Below, one piece after another: positions 1-7,372 of a DNA stretch of 21,819 nt. The notes under the pieces were generated by a model that saw nothing but the letters and a program-made list of their open reading frames with translations, was not told where the DNA came from and did not search any database. Position 1 is the first letter of the stretch. Each line of letters begins with the position of its first letter. The DNA comes from Candidatus Aerophobota bacterium (GTDB taxonomy: Bacteria > Aerophobota > Aerophobia > Aerophobales > Aerophobaceae). The stretch spans positions 1-21,819 of the forward strand of contig DAOVGF010000049.1 in assembly GCA_030672545.1 (NCBI GenBank), read 5' to 3'. The position numbers and the translations under genes are program-made.

Positions 1-222
1 AATGAATTTATTTTCGGAGCTCTGGCTGGTGCTTCTGGCATCCTGTTAGGTACAATTATTCTGGCATTGGTCTTGATAACTACCGGGAGCGAATTTATTG
101 GAGTGGCTAAGTATGCGGCTCTGGCTCATATACCGATAATAGTTATCGAGGCGATCCTTACCGGTTTCATCACTTCATTTCTGGCTCGAGTGAAACCAGA
201 AATTCTGAGGGGGGATAACTAA
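1..222 (+). CDS. nikM: Nickel/cobalt ECF transporter substrate-binding permease NikM/CbiM, C-terminal part (5' end outside window)
   Basis: An open frame runs from base 1 to a TAA at 220-222, giving the last 73 residues of a membrane protein. It contains two hydrophobic helices and the segment AALAHIPIIVIEAILTGFIT, which matches the C-terminal end of the CbiM/NikM family (the S component that binds and translocates Ni2+ or Co2+ in the cytoplasmic membrane). The identification rests mainly on this segment and on the genes that follow: NikK, NikL, NikQ and NikO homologues in one direction. The metal-binding N-terminus is outside the window, so metal preference cannot be read here. The presence of NikK and NikL rather than CbiN favours nickel, from the known nikKMLQO arrangement. 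The next gene starts 26 bases downstream. Confidence 0.85.
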   Translation, partial: NEFIFGALAGASGILLGTIILALVLITTGSEFIGVAKYAALAHIPIIVIEAILTGFITSFLARVKPEILRGDN

Positions 223-248
223 AAAGGGATGACAGAGAGGAGAAAGTA

Positions 249-1043
249 ATGAAAAAAATGAGGGTAGCAGTATTGATTGTGGTGTGTCTGGTTGTGGGGT
301 GGGTAGCACCGGTGAGCGCTCATTTTGGCGCTATAATTCCTTCTGACGATATCATTACCCAGGAAGACAGTAAAACCATAACCTTGCAGGTAAAGTTCTT
401 TCATCCCATGGAAGGTGATTACATGGAGATGGAAAAACCAGAGAAGTTTGGGGTAAGAGTTGGGAACAAGAATATGGATTTGTTGGGAACGCTCAAAGCA
501 AAGAAAGGAAGGGGGATCAACCAGACAAATGATTTCACCTACTGGCAAGCTAATTATAAAATCAAGCGACCCGGTGACTATACCTTTTATGTGGAGCCTA
601 AACCGTATTGGGAGCCGGCAGAGGATTGTTATATTATTCATTATACCAAAGTGTGTGTGAATGCACTGGGGCTGGAAGAAGGCTGGGATAATGAACTTGG
701 TTTGGAGACGGAGATTACACCTTTAACCAGACCCTACGGATTATGGACCGGTAACCTGTTCACCGGGGTGGTAAAGGTCAAAGGAGAACCGGTACCTTAT
801 GCGGAAGTGGAGGTGGAGTACTACAATGAAGATGGAAAGATAAGGCCCCCGGCTGATCCCTATATCACTCAGGTAGTCAAGGCGGATAAGAATGGCGTGT
901 TCTCCTATGCTATGCCCAGAGCTGGGTGGTGGGTATTTGCCGCTCTGAATGAAGCCTGGTGGACTATGAAGGGACCCGATGGGAAAGAGAAACCTGTTGA
1001 AATCGGGGGCGTATATTGGATTAAAACGAGAGATATGAATTAG
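249..1043 (+). CDS. nikK: NikK-like DUF4198 extracytoplasmic component of nickel ECF transporter
   Basis: A 264-residue protein with a typical signal peptide (residues 1-24, hydrophobic core VAVLIVVCLVVGWVA, cleavage predicted after VSA). The rest resembles DUF4198 proteins, which occur next to Ni/Co ECF transporters and are called NikK in nikKMLQO operons. The predicted mature protein starts at His25. Further possible metal ligands are His52 (FFHPMEG), Cys127, His131 and Cys136. The C-terminal part, about residues 165-235, looks like a beta-sandwich carboxypeptidase-regulatory-like fold (VKGEPVPYAEVEVEYYNEDG). The ATG at 249 is preceded by GAGAGGAGAAAGTA. It sits between nikM and nikL, so an extracytoplasmic nickel capture or delivery role is likely; the exact biochemistry is not established for this family. 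Confidence 0.8.
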   Translation: MKKMRVAVLIVVCLVVGWVAPVSAHFGAIIPSDDIITQEDSKTITLQVKFFHPMEGDYMEMEKPEKFGVRVGNKNMDLLGTLKAKKGRGINQTNDFTYWQANYKIKRPGDYTFYVEPKPYWEPAEDCYIIHYTKVCVNALGLEEGWDNELGLETEITPLTRPYGLWTGNLFTGVVKVKGEPVPYAEVEVEYYNEDGKIRPPADPYITQVVKADKNGVFSYAMPRAGWWVFAALNEAWWTMKGPDGKEKPVEIGGVYWIKTRDMN

Positions 1044-1096
1044 TAGGAGAACCTTTTCAAAGCTAAAAGAGAGAAGATACAATAAGGAAAGATGGT

Positions 1097-1696
1097 TTGA
1101 GCAAAAGAGAGCTTGGTGGCTATAAGTTGGTCCTCAAATTTGTTTTTCTTAGTTTGTTCCTGGTCATGACCACTTCTGTTGTCCTGGCTCATAAGGTAAA
1201 TATCTTTGGCTATGTGGAGGGGAACACGGTATACACTGAGAGTTATTTCTCGGACGGAACAAAGGTGAAAGGTGGAACAGTGGAAGTATATGATCACCAA
1301 GGAAACAAATTACTGGAGGGCCAGACCGACGAGAAGGGCCAATTCAATTTTAAGCCTCCCCAACGCGATGATCTAAAAATAGTCATTCTCGCCGGCCTGG
1401 GCCATAGAAACTCATATACTTTATCGGTGGAAGAATTGGTTGGCCAGGTAGAGGGAGAGAAACCAAAGGAACCGGAATCCGAAAAGTCAAAAATTAAAGA
1501 GACCGCCCAAGTCGACCTCGACCAAATCAAGAGAATCATAGATGGTTCTCTTGATGAAAAACTAAGGCCCCTTATGAGACAACTGACCAAACTGCAACAA
1601 AAAGAGATATCCTTTACGGAAGTAATGGGTGGGATTGGTTATATCTTCGGTCTGGCGGGAATCATTTTCTATTTTATTAGCCGAAAAAGAAGTTAA
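1097..1696 (+). CDS. nikL: NikL-like membrane-anchored component of nickel ECF transporter
   Basis: A 199-residue protein read from a TTG at 1097, 6 bases after AAGGAAAG; no in-frame ATG gives a better start. The N-terminal hydrophobic signal (about residues 11-31) ends in VVLA. The extracytoplasmic region 32-115 carries the motif ILAGLGHRNSYTLSVEEL, a charged helical linker (residues 118-170) follows, and one C-terminal transmembrane helix (about 175-194) ends in basic RKRS. This topology, a signal at the N-terminus and one helix at the C-terminus, is that of NikL, which takes the place of CbiN/NikN in nikKMLQO transporters. The predicted mature protein begins with His32. The gene lies 53 bases after nikK and 8 bases before nikQ, so it is in the operon. 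The function is assigned from family and context. Confidence 0.78.
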   Translation: MSKRELGGYKLVLKFVFLSLFLVMTTSVVLAHKVNIFGYVEGNTVYTESYFSDGTKVKGGTVEVYDHQGNKLLEGQTDEKGQFNFKPPQRDDLKIVILAGLGHRNSYTLSVEELVGQVEGEKPKEPESEKSKIKETAQVDLDQIKRIIDGSLDEKLRPLMRQLTKLQQKEISFTEVMGGIGYIFGLAGIIFYFISRKRS

Positions 1697-1704
1697 GAAG
1701 AAGA

Positions 1705-2466
1705 ATGCATCTGCCTGAGATTGACAAATTTGCGAATCTTGAATCACCCCTTCACTCTTGGGATCCAAGGGTAAGAATAGTTTCCATCTGCATGCTCATT
1801 CTTTCCATTGTACTCCTGCAGGATCTTAAAATAGCTTTTTTTGGACTGGGCTTGGCAATTATGTTGGTGTTTTTGTCCAAAATTCCCTTTTCTTTTGTCT
1901 TCATTCACCTGAGGTGGGTTCTTTTGTTTAGTCTGGCACTTTTTGGAGTGCTTTCTTTAACTGTCCCCGGTAATTCTCTGGTGGTACTGCCTTTTTTAAG
2001 TATTTCCTGGGAGGGAGTTAGACTGGGTCTTTTAATTGGTCTGCGGGCGGTCAGTGCTGCCTTGCTGATATTTCCCATGATTGGCACGGCAAAATTTGAT
2101 CTAACTCTCAAGGCCCTGCAAAAAATGAAGATACCCAATAAACTGATCCAACTTCTTATGTTTACCTACCGGTATATCTTTCTCTTTTTAGATGAGGAAA
2201 GAAAAATTGTTATGGCCGCTAATTCCAGGGGTTGGGTAAGAAAAACAAATATTTTTAGCTTGAAAACTACGGGAAACATAGTGGGGATGTTACTGGTTCG
2301 TAGTTTTGAAAGAGCAGAGCGTATCAGGAATGCTATGCTTTCCCGGGGATATAACGGAAGATTAAAGACCCTGGACGAGTTTGCTCTGAATCGTAAGGAT
2401 TTTGTCAAGGCCTTTCTGATTATGACTGCTGCTTGGTTATTGTATTTTGCCGAATGGATAAGATGA
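1705..2466 (+). CDS. nikQ: ECF transporter transmembrane T component NikQ/CbiQ
   Basis: A 253-residue membrane protein with hydrophobic segments at about 27-57, 68-97, 104-127 and near the C-terminus. It shows both coupling motifs of ECF T components: ANSRG at residues 172-176 and AMLSRG at 210-215, the short helices that sit in the grooves of the ATPase. The start HLPEIDKFANLESPLHSWDP is typical of CbiQ. The T component joins the substrate-binding NikM to the ATPase NikO and transmits ATP hydrolysis to metal transport. An ATG at 1705 follows AAGAAGAAG. The stop codon overlaps the nikO start as ATGA. Since a lone bioY lies at 7352-7924, this T component could also serve other S components, but the dedicated operon argues mainly for nickel. 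Confidence 0.92.
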   Translation: MHLPEIDKFANLESPLHSWDPRVRIVSICMLILSIVLLQDLKIAFFGLGLAIMLVFLSKIPFSFVFIHLRWVLLFSLALFGVLSLTVPGNSLVVLPFLSISWEGVRLGLLIGLRAVSAALLIFPMIGTAKFDLTLKALQKMKIPNKLIQLLMFTYRYIFLFLDEERKIVMAANSRGWVRKTNIFSLKTTGNIVGMLLVRSFERAERIRNAMLSRGYNGRLKTLDEFALNRKDFVKAFLIMTAAWLLYFAEWIR

Positions 2467-3209
2467 AAAGAGTCATCAGGATAAGAAGTCTTGAGTACAT
2501 TTATCCGGAGGGTACTAAAGCCCTCAGAGGGATAAATTTGGATGTTTTCCAAGGTGAGTCCATTGGTCTCATCGGGCCTAACGGAGCCGGTAAGTCCACC
2601 CTGCTTCTGCACTTGAATGGAATTCTTAAAGCCAGGTCAGGTTTGGTGGAGGTGCTGGGAATGAAGGCGGAGGAGAAGAATTTTGTAGAAATCAGGCAAA
2701 GGGTAAGCCTGGTATTTCAGGAACCCGATGATCAACTCTTTATGCCCACTGTGTTTGATGATGTTGCTTTTGGTCCAGTGAATGCCGGCTATACTCAAGA
2801 AAAAGTGGGAGAAAAAGTGAGGAAAGCTCTAAAAGACGTGGGAGTGGAAGGTTATGAAAAGCGATGTCCTCACCATTTGAGTTTTGGGGAAAAAAAGAGA
2901 ATTGCTCTGGCCACCGTTTTATCAATGGAGCCGGAAATTTTAATCCTGGATGAACCCTCCAGTAATTTGGATCCCGGAGGAAGAAGACACTTGATAAAAT
3001 TACTTAAGAGTTTTAGTCTAACCAAGATAATTTCTGGTCACGACTTGGAATTAATACTGGAAATTTGCCCCCGGGTGATTCTTCTGGATGATGGTCAGAT
3101 AGTGACTAATGGAGAGGCGAGAAACGTTCTCAGTAATAAATCACTGGTGGAATCTCACGGGCTGGAAGTTCCTCTTTCTCTGAAGCTTTCCGATTTATCC
3201 CATCCCTAG
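2463..3209 (+). CDS. nikO: ECF transporter ATPase NikO/CbiO
   Basis: An ABC ATPase of 248 residues from the ATG at 2463, which shares ATGA with the nikQ stop. All nucleotide-binding motifs are present: Walker A GPNGAGKST (38-46), Q-loop FQEPDDQLF (from residue 85), signature LSFGEKKR (139-146, the CbiO variant of LSGGQ), Walker B ILILDEP (159-165), D-loop SNLD and switch histidine SGHD (His193). The FQEPDDQ stretch is characteristic of ECF ATPases. It powers nickel uptake with NikQ and NikM. In-frame ATGs at 2433 and 2454 would add 10 or 3 residues, but those lie inside the nikQ coding region and the family normally starts close to the residue chosen here. Only one ATPase gene is present, so it probably acts as a homodimer. 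Confidence 0.93.
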   Translation: MKRVIRIRSLEYIYPEGTKALRGINLDVFQGESIGLIGPNGAGKSTLLLHLNGILKARSGLVEVLGMKAEEKNFVEIRQRVSLVFQEPDDQLFMPTVFDDVAFGPVNAGYTQEKVGEKVRKALKDVGVEGYEKRCPHHLSFGEKKRIALATVLSMEPEILILDEPSSNLDPGGRRHLIKLLKSFSLTKIISGHDLELILEICPRVILLDDGQIVTNGEARNVLSNKSLVESHGLEVPLSLKLSDLSHP

Positions 3210-3262
3210 GGTCATTTAACCCTGGTGATAGAGGATGAAAAACGTAAACGAGACTGAATGCT

Positions 3263-4480
3263 ATGTCAGAGAATCACTGTTCGGTACATTCCCGGCTATA
3301 TTTGATGGTGACTCTGGTTGATATGGCGGTGGGGGCAGTGTTGTTAGCTGTACCTCTCCGGGCCATCCATATGGGAGCCGGGCCTTTGCTGATTGGGGGA
3401 TTGGGTTTTAACTCTACCCTGTTTTATATTAGTTTCTGCTTCTTTTTTGGTCGTCTTTCGGACAAGTGGGGTAGAAGGCGAATTATTTTGGGAAGTTGTC
3501 CCGTAGTCATTCTTTCCTTCCTGGTTATGGGTTTTTCTGTCTGTCTTTATCAGCTTTATTTAGGGTTGGCTTTACTGGGAATAGGAATGGCTATGTTCTG
3601 GCCCTCAGTGGAAGCCTGGATTGCTGAATCCAGGAGCAAAAGACCTCTTTTGAGGAGATTGGCTCTTTTTAATATTTGCTGGAGTCTGGGTTGGGCTACT
3701 GGATCTCCGGTCGGAGGATTCCTTTTTCAGGTTAATCTCTCTCTTCCCTTTTATTTTGCTGTGGTCATAGGGATAGGGGTGTTTTTTCTGAGTCTGAGAG
3801 AGCCAAAGGAAATAAGAGTAGTTCTAAAAGCAAGTTCTTTCCAGAAGATGCCTTTCAGTGATGAGATTGATGAATCTGGTAATGATTTACCCTTGCCGCC
3901 TTCATCTTTTTATCTGCGTCTGGCCTGGCTGGCCAACTTTACCATCTGGTTTTCCCTGGCTATCATTCGCTATCTCTTTCCCAAGTTCGCCGTGGGGATG
4001 GGAATTGAACCCTGGCTCCTGGGAGTTTTTATGGGTTCCATGGCCTGCAGTCAGGTTTTGACTTTCTTTGTTTTGGGCAAAACCGAAGTCTGGCACTATC
4101 GTCCCTTTCCTCTTCTCTTTATGCAGGGCCTGGGATCGGTGGCATTTCTACTGATTCTTCTGACTAATTCTCTGGCTCTTTTCTTCTTGGCCTTTATTTT
4201 ATTTGGTTGCTCCATTGGTATGACCTACTCTTCGAGTCTGTTTTATAGTGTGGACACGCTCCGGGGACGGGGCTCTCGGGCGGGAATTCACGAAACAATT
4301 GTGGGGACGGGGGGGCTTTTTGGTCCTCTGGCCGGTGGCATAATGGCTCAGAACCACTCTCTTAAGTCAGCTTATCTCCTGGGCTTTATGGCTATTCTAA
4401 TAGGAATATCAATCCAGGTTTATCTACTTGCTAAAAGAAGGGCGGTTTTAGCCGCCTCAATTGGTAGCCGCAGGCTTTAA
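3263..4480 (+). CDS. Major facilitator superfamily transporter
   Basis: A 405-residue, highly hydrophobic protein with about 12 transmembrane helices in two halves, separated by a hydrophilic loop at about residues 178-212. The MFS motif A after helix 2 is clear (GRLSDKWGRRR, about residues 63-73), as is a proline/glycine-rich helix 5 segment (WATGSPVGG). This places it in the MFS_1 type, mostly drug or metabolite exporters; the substrate cannot be told. It starts 53 bases after nikO on the same strand and may be cotranscribed, but the ribosome-binding site before the ATG at 3263 is poor. An ATG at 3235 after GAGG is out of frame. The last residues, GSRRL and the stop, are encoded by a copy of an intergenic repeat, so the natural C-terminus may once have been different. 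Confidence 0.85.
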   Translation: MSENHCSVHSRLYLMVTLVDMAVGAVLLAVPLRAIHMGAGPLLIGGLGFNSTLFYISFCFFFGRLSDKWGRRRIILGSCPVVILSFLVMGFSVCLYQLYLGLALLGIGMAMFWPSVEAWIAESRSKRPLLRRLALFNICWSLGWATGSPVGGFLFQVNLSLPFYFAVVIGIGVFFLSLREPKEIRVVLKASSFQKMPFSDEIDESGNDLPLPPSSFYLRLAWLANFTIWFSLAIIRYLFPKFAVGMGIEPWLLGVFMGSMACSQVLTFFVLGKTEVWHYRPFPLLFMQGLGSVAFLLILLTNSLALFFLAFILFGCSIGMTYSSSLFYSVDTLRGRGSRAGIHETIVGTGGLFGPLAGGIMAQNHSLKSAYLLGFMAILIGISIQVYLLAKRRAVLAASIGSRRL

Positions 4481-4588
4481 TTCCTCGGTTATGATCCGGT
4501 AGCCGCAGGCTTTAGCCTGCGGCCATTTGCGCCAGTTAAAACTTGCGGCTACCAGGGCTTCTTTGCGCCAGTTAAAACTTACGGCTAC
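4463..4588 (+). repeat. Block of short direct and inverted repeats (GGTAGCCGCA family)
   Basis: Two 17-base copies of GGTAGCCGCAGGCTTTA lie at 4463-4479 and 4498-4514. Two 27-base copies that differ at one base (4545 G, 4581 A) lie at 4526-4552 and 4562-4588; both begin TTTGCGCCAGTTAAAACTT and end CGGCTAC. The two pairs are spaced 35 and 36 bases apart. GGTAGCCGCA of the first pair is the inverse of TGCGGCTACC in the second, so larger foldbacks are possible. The first copy forms the end of the MFS gene. A related copy with different stem bases occurs at 15151-15173. Seen directly; the function is unknown. Confidence 0.85.
4502..4523. terminator. Perfect 10-bp hairpin after the MFS gene, possible terminator
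   Basis: GCCGCAGGCT at 4502-4511 and AGCCTGCGGC at 4514-4523 form a perfect 10-base-pair GC-rich stem with a TT centre, 22 bases past the MFS stop. There is no T run after it, so it is not a classic intrinsic terminator. It may stop or stabilise transcripts, or may simply be the core of the local repeat. Confidence 0.45.
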
Positions 4589-4611
4589 TAGACCGCTCTA
4601 ACTCCATAAAA

Positions 4612-4640
4612 TTGACTTACCCCGGCCGTTATGCTACATT
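4612..4640 (+). promoter_or_regulatory. Sigma70-type promoter of thiE-tsaE-tsaB-rimI
   Basis: TTGACT (-35) at 4612-4617 and TACATT (-10) at 4635-4640 are separated by 17 bases, and the thiE start codon follows at 4680. An imperfect dyad, CTCTGGCCTGGAGGCAGAG (4642-4660), covers the expected transcription start and could be an operator. No TPP riboswitch signature is visible in the short leader. Confidence 0.55.
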
Positions 4641-4679
4641 TCTCTGGCCTGGAGGCAGAGGTAAAATAAGGTTTATTCA

Positions 4680-5762
4680 ATGAACAAAGACGAAATTTAT
4701 CGAATAATTGATGCTAATCTTAATCGGGCTTCCGAGGGTTTGAGGGTGATCGAGGACGGAGTGAGATTTCTCCTCAATGAAAAGGATCTTACCCTTAAGG
4801 CTAAAGAGCTTCGTCATTTTCTCCTGGGAGGAGTTAGCCGGATTCTGGGAAAGGATCAAGGAAAACTAATTGTTTTCCGGGATGTGTCCGGAGACGTGGG
4901 GGCTCTTCTGAGGGATGAAAATTGGGTTAGCTGGGTAGATTTAATCAGGGCTAACTTTCGCCGGGTAGAGGAAGCTCAGAGAAGCCTTGAGGAATTCAGT
5001 AAATTGATAAGTCCCCTCTTATCGGAACATTTTAAGAAAGTAAGGTTTGAGGTTTATCTTCTGGAGAAAGAGATTCAATTAAAGCTAAATAGAAAACTCG
5101 ATTTAGGGCTTTATGTGATAACTTCTCCTCGGTCCGTTCCTCCAGGAGAATTTCAAGAGAAGGTTCTCCAGGTAATAGAGGGAGGGGCTAAGGTAATCCA
5201 GTTGAGAGAAAAGTCTCTTACTGATTTTTCTTTCTTCCAAAAAGCTAAAGCTTTGAGAAAAATAATTCCTTCCCGGGTTCTTTATCTGATCAATGATCGA
5301 GTAGATATTGCCGTTGCCAGCGAAGCAGATGGTGTTCATCTGGGGGGGGATGATCTTCCACTTTCAGCAGCTCGCCGGATTCTGGGAGACGATAAAATTA
5401 TCGGGGTATCTACCCATAGCCTTGAGGAAGCTGAGAAAGCAGTGAGAGAGGGAGCTGATTATGTAGCCGTGGGTTCTATTTTTTCCAGTCCTACTAAACC
5501 CGAGGCTGGTCCGGGTCGAGGAGTGGAAATTATCTCTTTAATTAAAAGCAGAGTTAATATTCCTCTGGTGGCGGTGGGTGGAATAACTCTAAAAAATCTT
5601 GAAGAAGTTATCCAAGCTGAAGCTGACGGTATTGCTCTGATAAGCGCTATTTTTGACCAAAAAGATATCCTCGGAGCTACCCGGGAATTTACCAGAAGAA
5701 TCAATGAATTAAGAATAAAACTACATGGAGAAAATATTTTCTCTTCTTTCCGGAAGCACTGA
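4680..5762 (+). CDS. thiE: ThiD2-ThiE fusion: thiamine phosphate synthase with N-terminal ThiD2-like domain
   Basis: A 360-residue two-domain protein. Residues 1-135 (IYRIIDANLNRASEGLRVIE) match the ThiD2 domain, known elsewhere as a monofunctional HMP-phosphate kinase. Residues 141-350 are a TIM-barrel thiamine phosphate synthase with QLREKSL (174-180), LINDRVDIA (203-211), DGVHLGGDD (217-225), GSIFSSPTKPEAGPG (265-279) and VAVGGIT (297-303), the pyrophosphate- and thiazole-binding elements. The fused protein would make HMP-PP and then join it to thiazole phosphate to give thiamine phosphate in the cytoplasm. The same fusion is known from cyanobacteria and several other phyla. An ATG at 4680 follows AAGG. 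The 3' end overlaps tsaE by 38 bases, which suggests translational coupling. No other thiamine genes are in the window. Confidence 0.92.
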   Translation: MNKDEIYRIIDANLNRASEGLRVIEDGVRFLLNEKDLTLKAKELRHFLLGGVSRILGKDQGKLIVFRDVSGDVGALLRDENWVSWVDLIRANFRRVEEAQRSLEEFSKLISPLLSEHFKKVRFEVYLLEKEIQLKLNRKLDLGLYVITSPRSVPPGEFQEKVLQVIEGGAKVIQLREKSLTDFSFFQKAKALRKIIPSRVLYLINDRVDIAVASEADGVHLGGDDLPLSAARRILGDDKIIGVSTHSLEEAEKAVREGADYVAVGSIFSSPTKPEAGPGRGVEIISLIKSRVNIPLVAVGGITLKNLEEVIQAEADGIALISAIFDQKDILGATREFTRRINELRIKLHGENIFSSFRKH

Positions 5763-6210
5763 CGAAACCCGTCAATGGGGCAGAAGATTGGGAGTCAATA
5801 TCTCCTGTCCTTTTTTGGTTGGTCTCGTAGGGGATCTGGGGAGTGGGAAAACTGTTTTGGTTCAAGGGATCGCGCAAGGAATGCGGATTAACACTCCGGT
5901 GAAGAGTCCCTCTTTTACAATTGTACAAGAGTATTCAGGAAGACATCCTCTTTTTCATTTTGATCTTTACCGTATCCAAAGTGAGGAGGAGATGTTCTAT
6001 TTGGGATATCAGGAGTATTTCTATCAGGAAAAAGCCGGAGTGGTTATTGAATGGGCTGACAAAATACCCCATCTACTTCCCTCTGAGTATCTAAAGGTCC
6101 AATTGCGTTTTATTAACTTTGACCAAAGAGAAATTACCTTTGTTCCTTATGGTCAGAGATATGAGCGATTAGTTCGGATTATCCGGGAGAGGAAAGATTG
6201 TTGCTGTTAG
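5725..6210 (+). CDS. tsaE: tRNA t6A biosynthesis ATPase TsaE
   Basis: A 161-residue protein with Walker A GDLGSGKT (36-43), the conserved FHFDLYRI segment and EWADKI near the middle; all are typical of TsaE (YjeE). TsaE binds ATP and works with TsaB and TsaD in transferring threonylcarbamoyl to A37 of ANN-decoding tRNAs. The start at 5725 lies inside thiE (38-base overlap), but the residues read from it (SGSTDETRQWGRRLG) fit the normal TsaE N-terminus, so the overlap appears real. The gene overlaps tsaB by 13 bases at its other end. TsaD is not in the window. Confidence 0.93.
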   Translation: MEKIFSLLSGSTDETRQWGRRLGVNISCPFLVGLVGDLGSGKTVLVQGIAQGMRINTPVKSPSFTIVQEYSGRHPLFHFDLYRIQSEEEMFYLGYQEYFYQEKAGVVIEWADKIPHLLPSEYLKVQLRFINFDQREITFVPYGQRYERLVRIIRERKDCCC

Positions 6211-6866
6211 GAATAGATACCTCAGAATTGGAGAGTACTATTTTCTTGGGAGAGGAAGATAATATTTTGGTTAAAAGACTACTACCACCAGCCAAGGCCT
6301 CTTGTACTCTTCTAACAGCTCTGGATGAGTTACTGGGGAAATCAAGAAAGAAAATGAAGGAGATAGGAGCCGTGGCGATTAGTTTGGGACCGGGTTCCTT
6401 TACTGGTCTAAGAATTGGACTAAGCTTGGCTAAGTCTTTAGCTTTTTCCCAGGAGATTCCTCTGGTTGGGATACCCACTTTGGAATGCTTGGCCACAGCT
6501 ACTCCTCTGGAAGGGATTATCTGTCCTTTACTGAATGGGTACCGGGGATGTTTCTACGGAGGATTCTTTCAAAAAAGAGGAGAAGTGGTTATAAAGGTTT
6601 CCCCCTACTTTTTCTCTTCTTCCGAGGAGATATTCAGGAGGGTGGAGAGTTTTGCTCCTCAGAGGGTAAGATTAATGTTTCCCCGTTATATACGGCAGCT
6701 CTGGCCGGATTTTGAGGTCAAGCCGGCAAATCTCGACCTTTTTTCAGAAAGAATTGATTGGGAGAAAACTCATCTCCGACTGGCTCTCCGAAGGATAAGA
6801 GAAGGAAAATTGGAAAATCTAACTACTTCGACTCCTATTTATCTTTTGCCTTCTGTGCAAAAATGA
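6198..6866 (+). CDS. tsaB: tRNA t6A biosynthesis dimerization factor TsaB
   Basis: A 222-residue member of the ASKHA/TsaB family: LLGIDTSE at the N-terminus, and ISLGPGSFTGLRIGLSLAKS at about residues 61-80, the TsaB hallmark. TsaB is a degenerate paralogue of TsaD that binds TsaD and TsaE in the t6A-forming complex. Translation begins at TTG 6198 (or TTG 6201) after GAGAGGAAAG, inside the end of tsaE. The second half is shorter and more divergent than E. coli TsaB, as is common. The stop codon overlaps the next start as ATGA. The order tsaE-tsaB-rimI is a widespread bacterial cluster. Confidence 0.92.
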   Translation: MLLLGIDTSELESTIFLGEEDNILVKRLLPPAKASCTLLTALDELLGKSRKKMKEIGAVAISLGPGSFTGLRIGLSLAKSLAFSQEIPLVGIPTLECLATATPLEGIICPLLNGYRGCFYGGFFQKRGEVVIKVSPYFFSSSEEIFRRVESFAPQRVRLMFPRYIRQLWPDFEVKPANLDLFSERIDWEKTHLRLALRRIREGKLENLTTSTPIYLLPSVQK

Positions 6867-7372
6867 AGTTAGATAATTGGGAAGACAAGGTAATTTTTCG
6901 GCCGATGAATGAGAGAGATGTTCCTGAGGTTTATCAGATTGAAAGGGTTTCTTTCCCTTATCCGTGGTTTCCTAACTTATTCATTAGAGAAACAAAGAAA
7001 CCCGGGTTTTCTTTTTTCCAGGTAATGGAGCTGGACGGGAAAATAATTGGCTACGCCGGCTACTGGAAAATCCGCAATGAAGCTCATCTAGTTGATTTAG
7101 CCGTCTATCCGGACTGGCGCCGGCGAGGATTAGGAAGCAGGCTTTTTCGGTATATTATTGATCAAATTAAGAGTAAGGGAATGGACTTGGTTACTTTAGA
7201 AGTGAGGGAAACCAATTTAGTTGCCCAAAGATTTTACGAGAAGTTTGATTTTCAAAAAATAGCTATTCGCCGGGCTTATTACCAGGATACTGGGGAGAAC
7301 GCTATTATCTATTGGAAAAAGCTGGGAAAAATTCAGGATAACCCCCAATATTTACCTAAATCTAAGGTTTAG
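6863..7372 (+). CDS. rimI: GNAT N-acetyltransferase, RimI family
   Basis: A 169-residue GNAT protein from the ATG at 6863, which shares ATGA with the tsaB stop. Family features are IFRPMNERDVPEVYQIE at the N-terminus, the acetyl-CoA binding loop WRRRGLGSRL (about 85-94), the NLVAQRFYEKFDF helix and the RRAYY segment. RimI homologues acetylate N-terminal alanine (of S18 in E. coli) or other protein N-termini; the target here is inferred from tsaB linkage and family resemblance only. A longer reading from upstream ATG codons would add 35 residues inside tsaB that do not resemble the family. Its 3' end overlaps the convergent bioY gene by 21 bases. Confidence 0.88.
   Translation: MKLDNWEDKVIFRPMNERDVPEVYQIERVSFPYPWFPNLFIRETKKPGFSFFQVMELDGKIIGYAGYWKIRNEAHLVDLAVYPDWRRRGLGSRLFRYIIDQIKSKGMDLVTLEVRETNLVAQRFYEKFDFQKIAIRRAYYQDTGENAIIYWKKLGKIQDNPQYLPKSKV

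Noticed and set aside
3201..3222. Terminator between nikO and the MFS gene (AGGGT...ACCCT hairpin)
   Set aside because: The stem is only 5 bp, overlaps the nikO stop region and has no T run.
4618..4679. TPP riboswitch before thiE
   Set aside because: The leader is only about 30 bases after the predicted start and lacks the CTGAGA-type and other conserved parts of the THI element.
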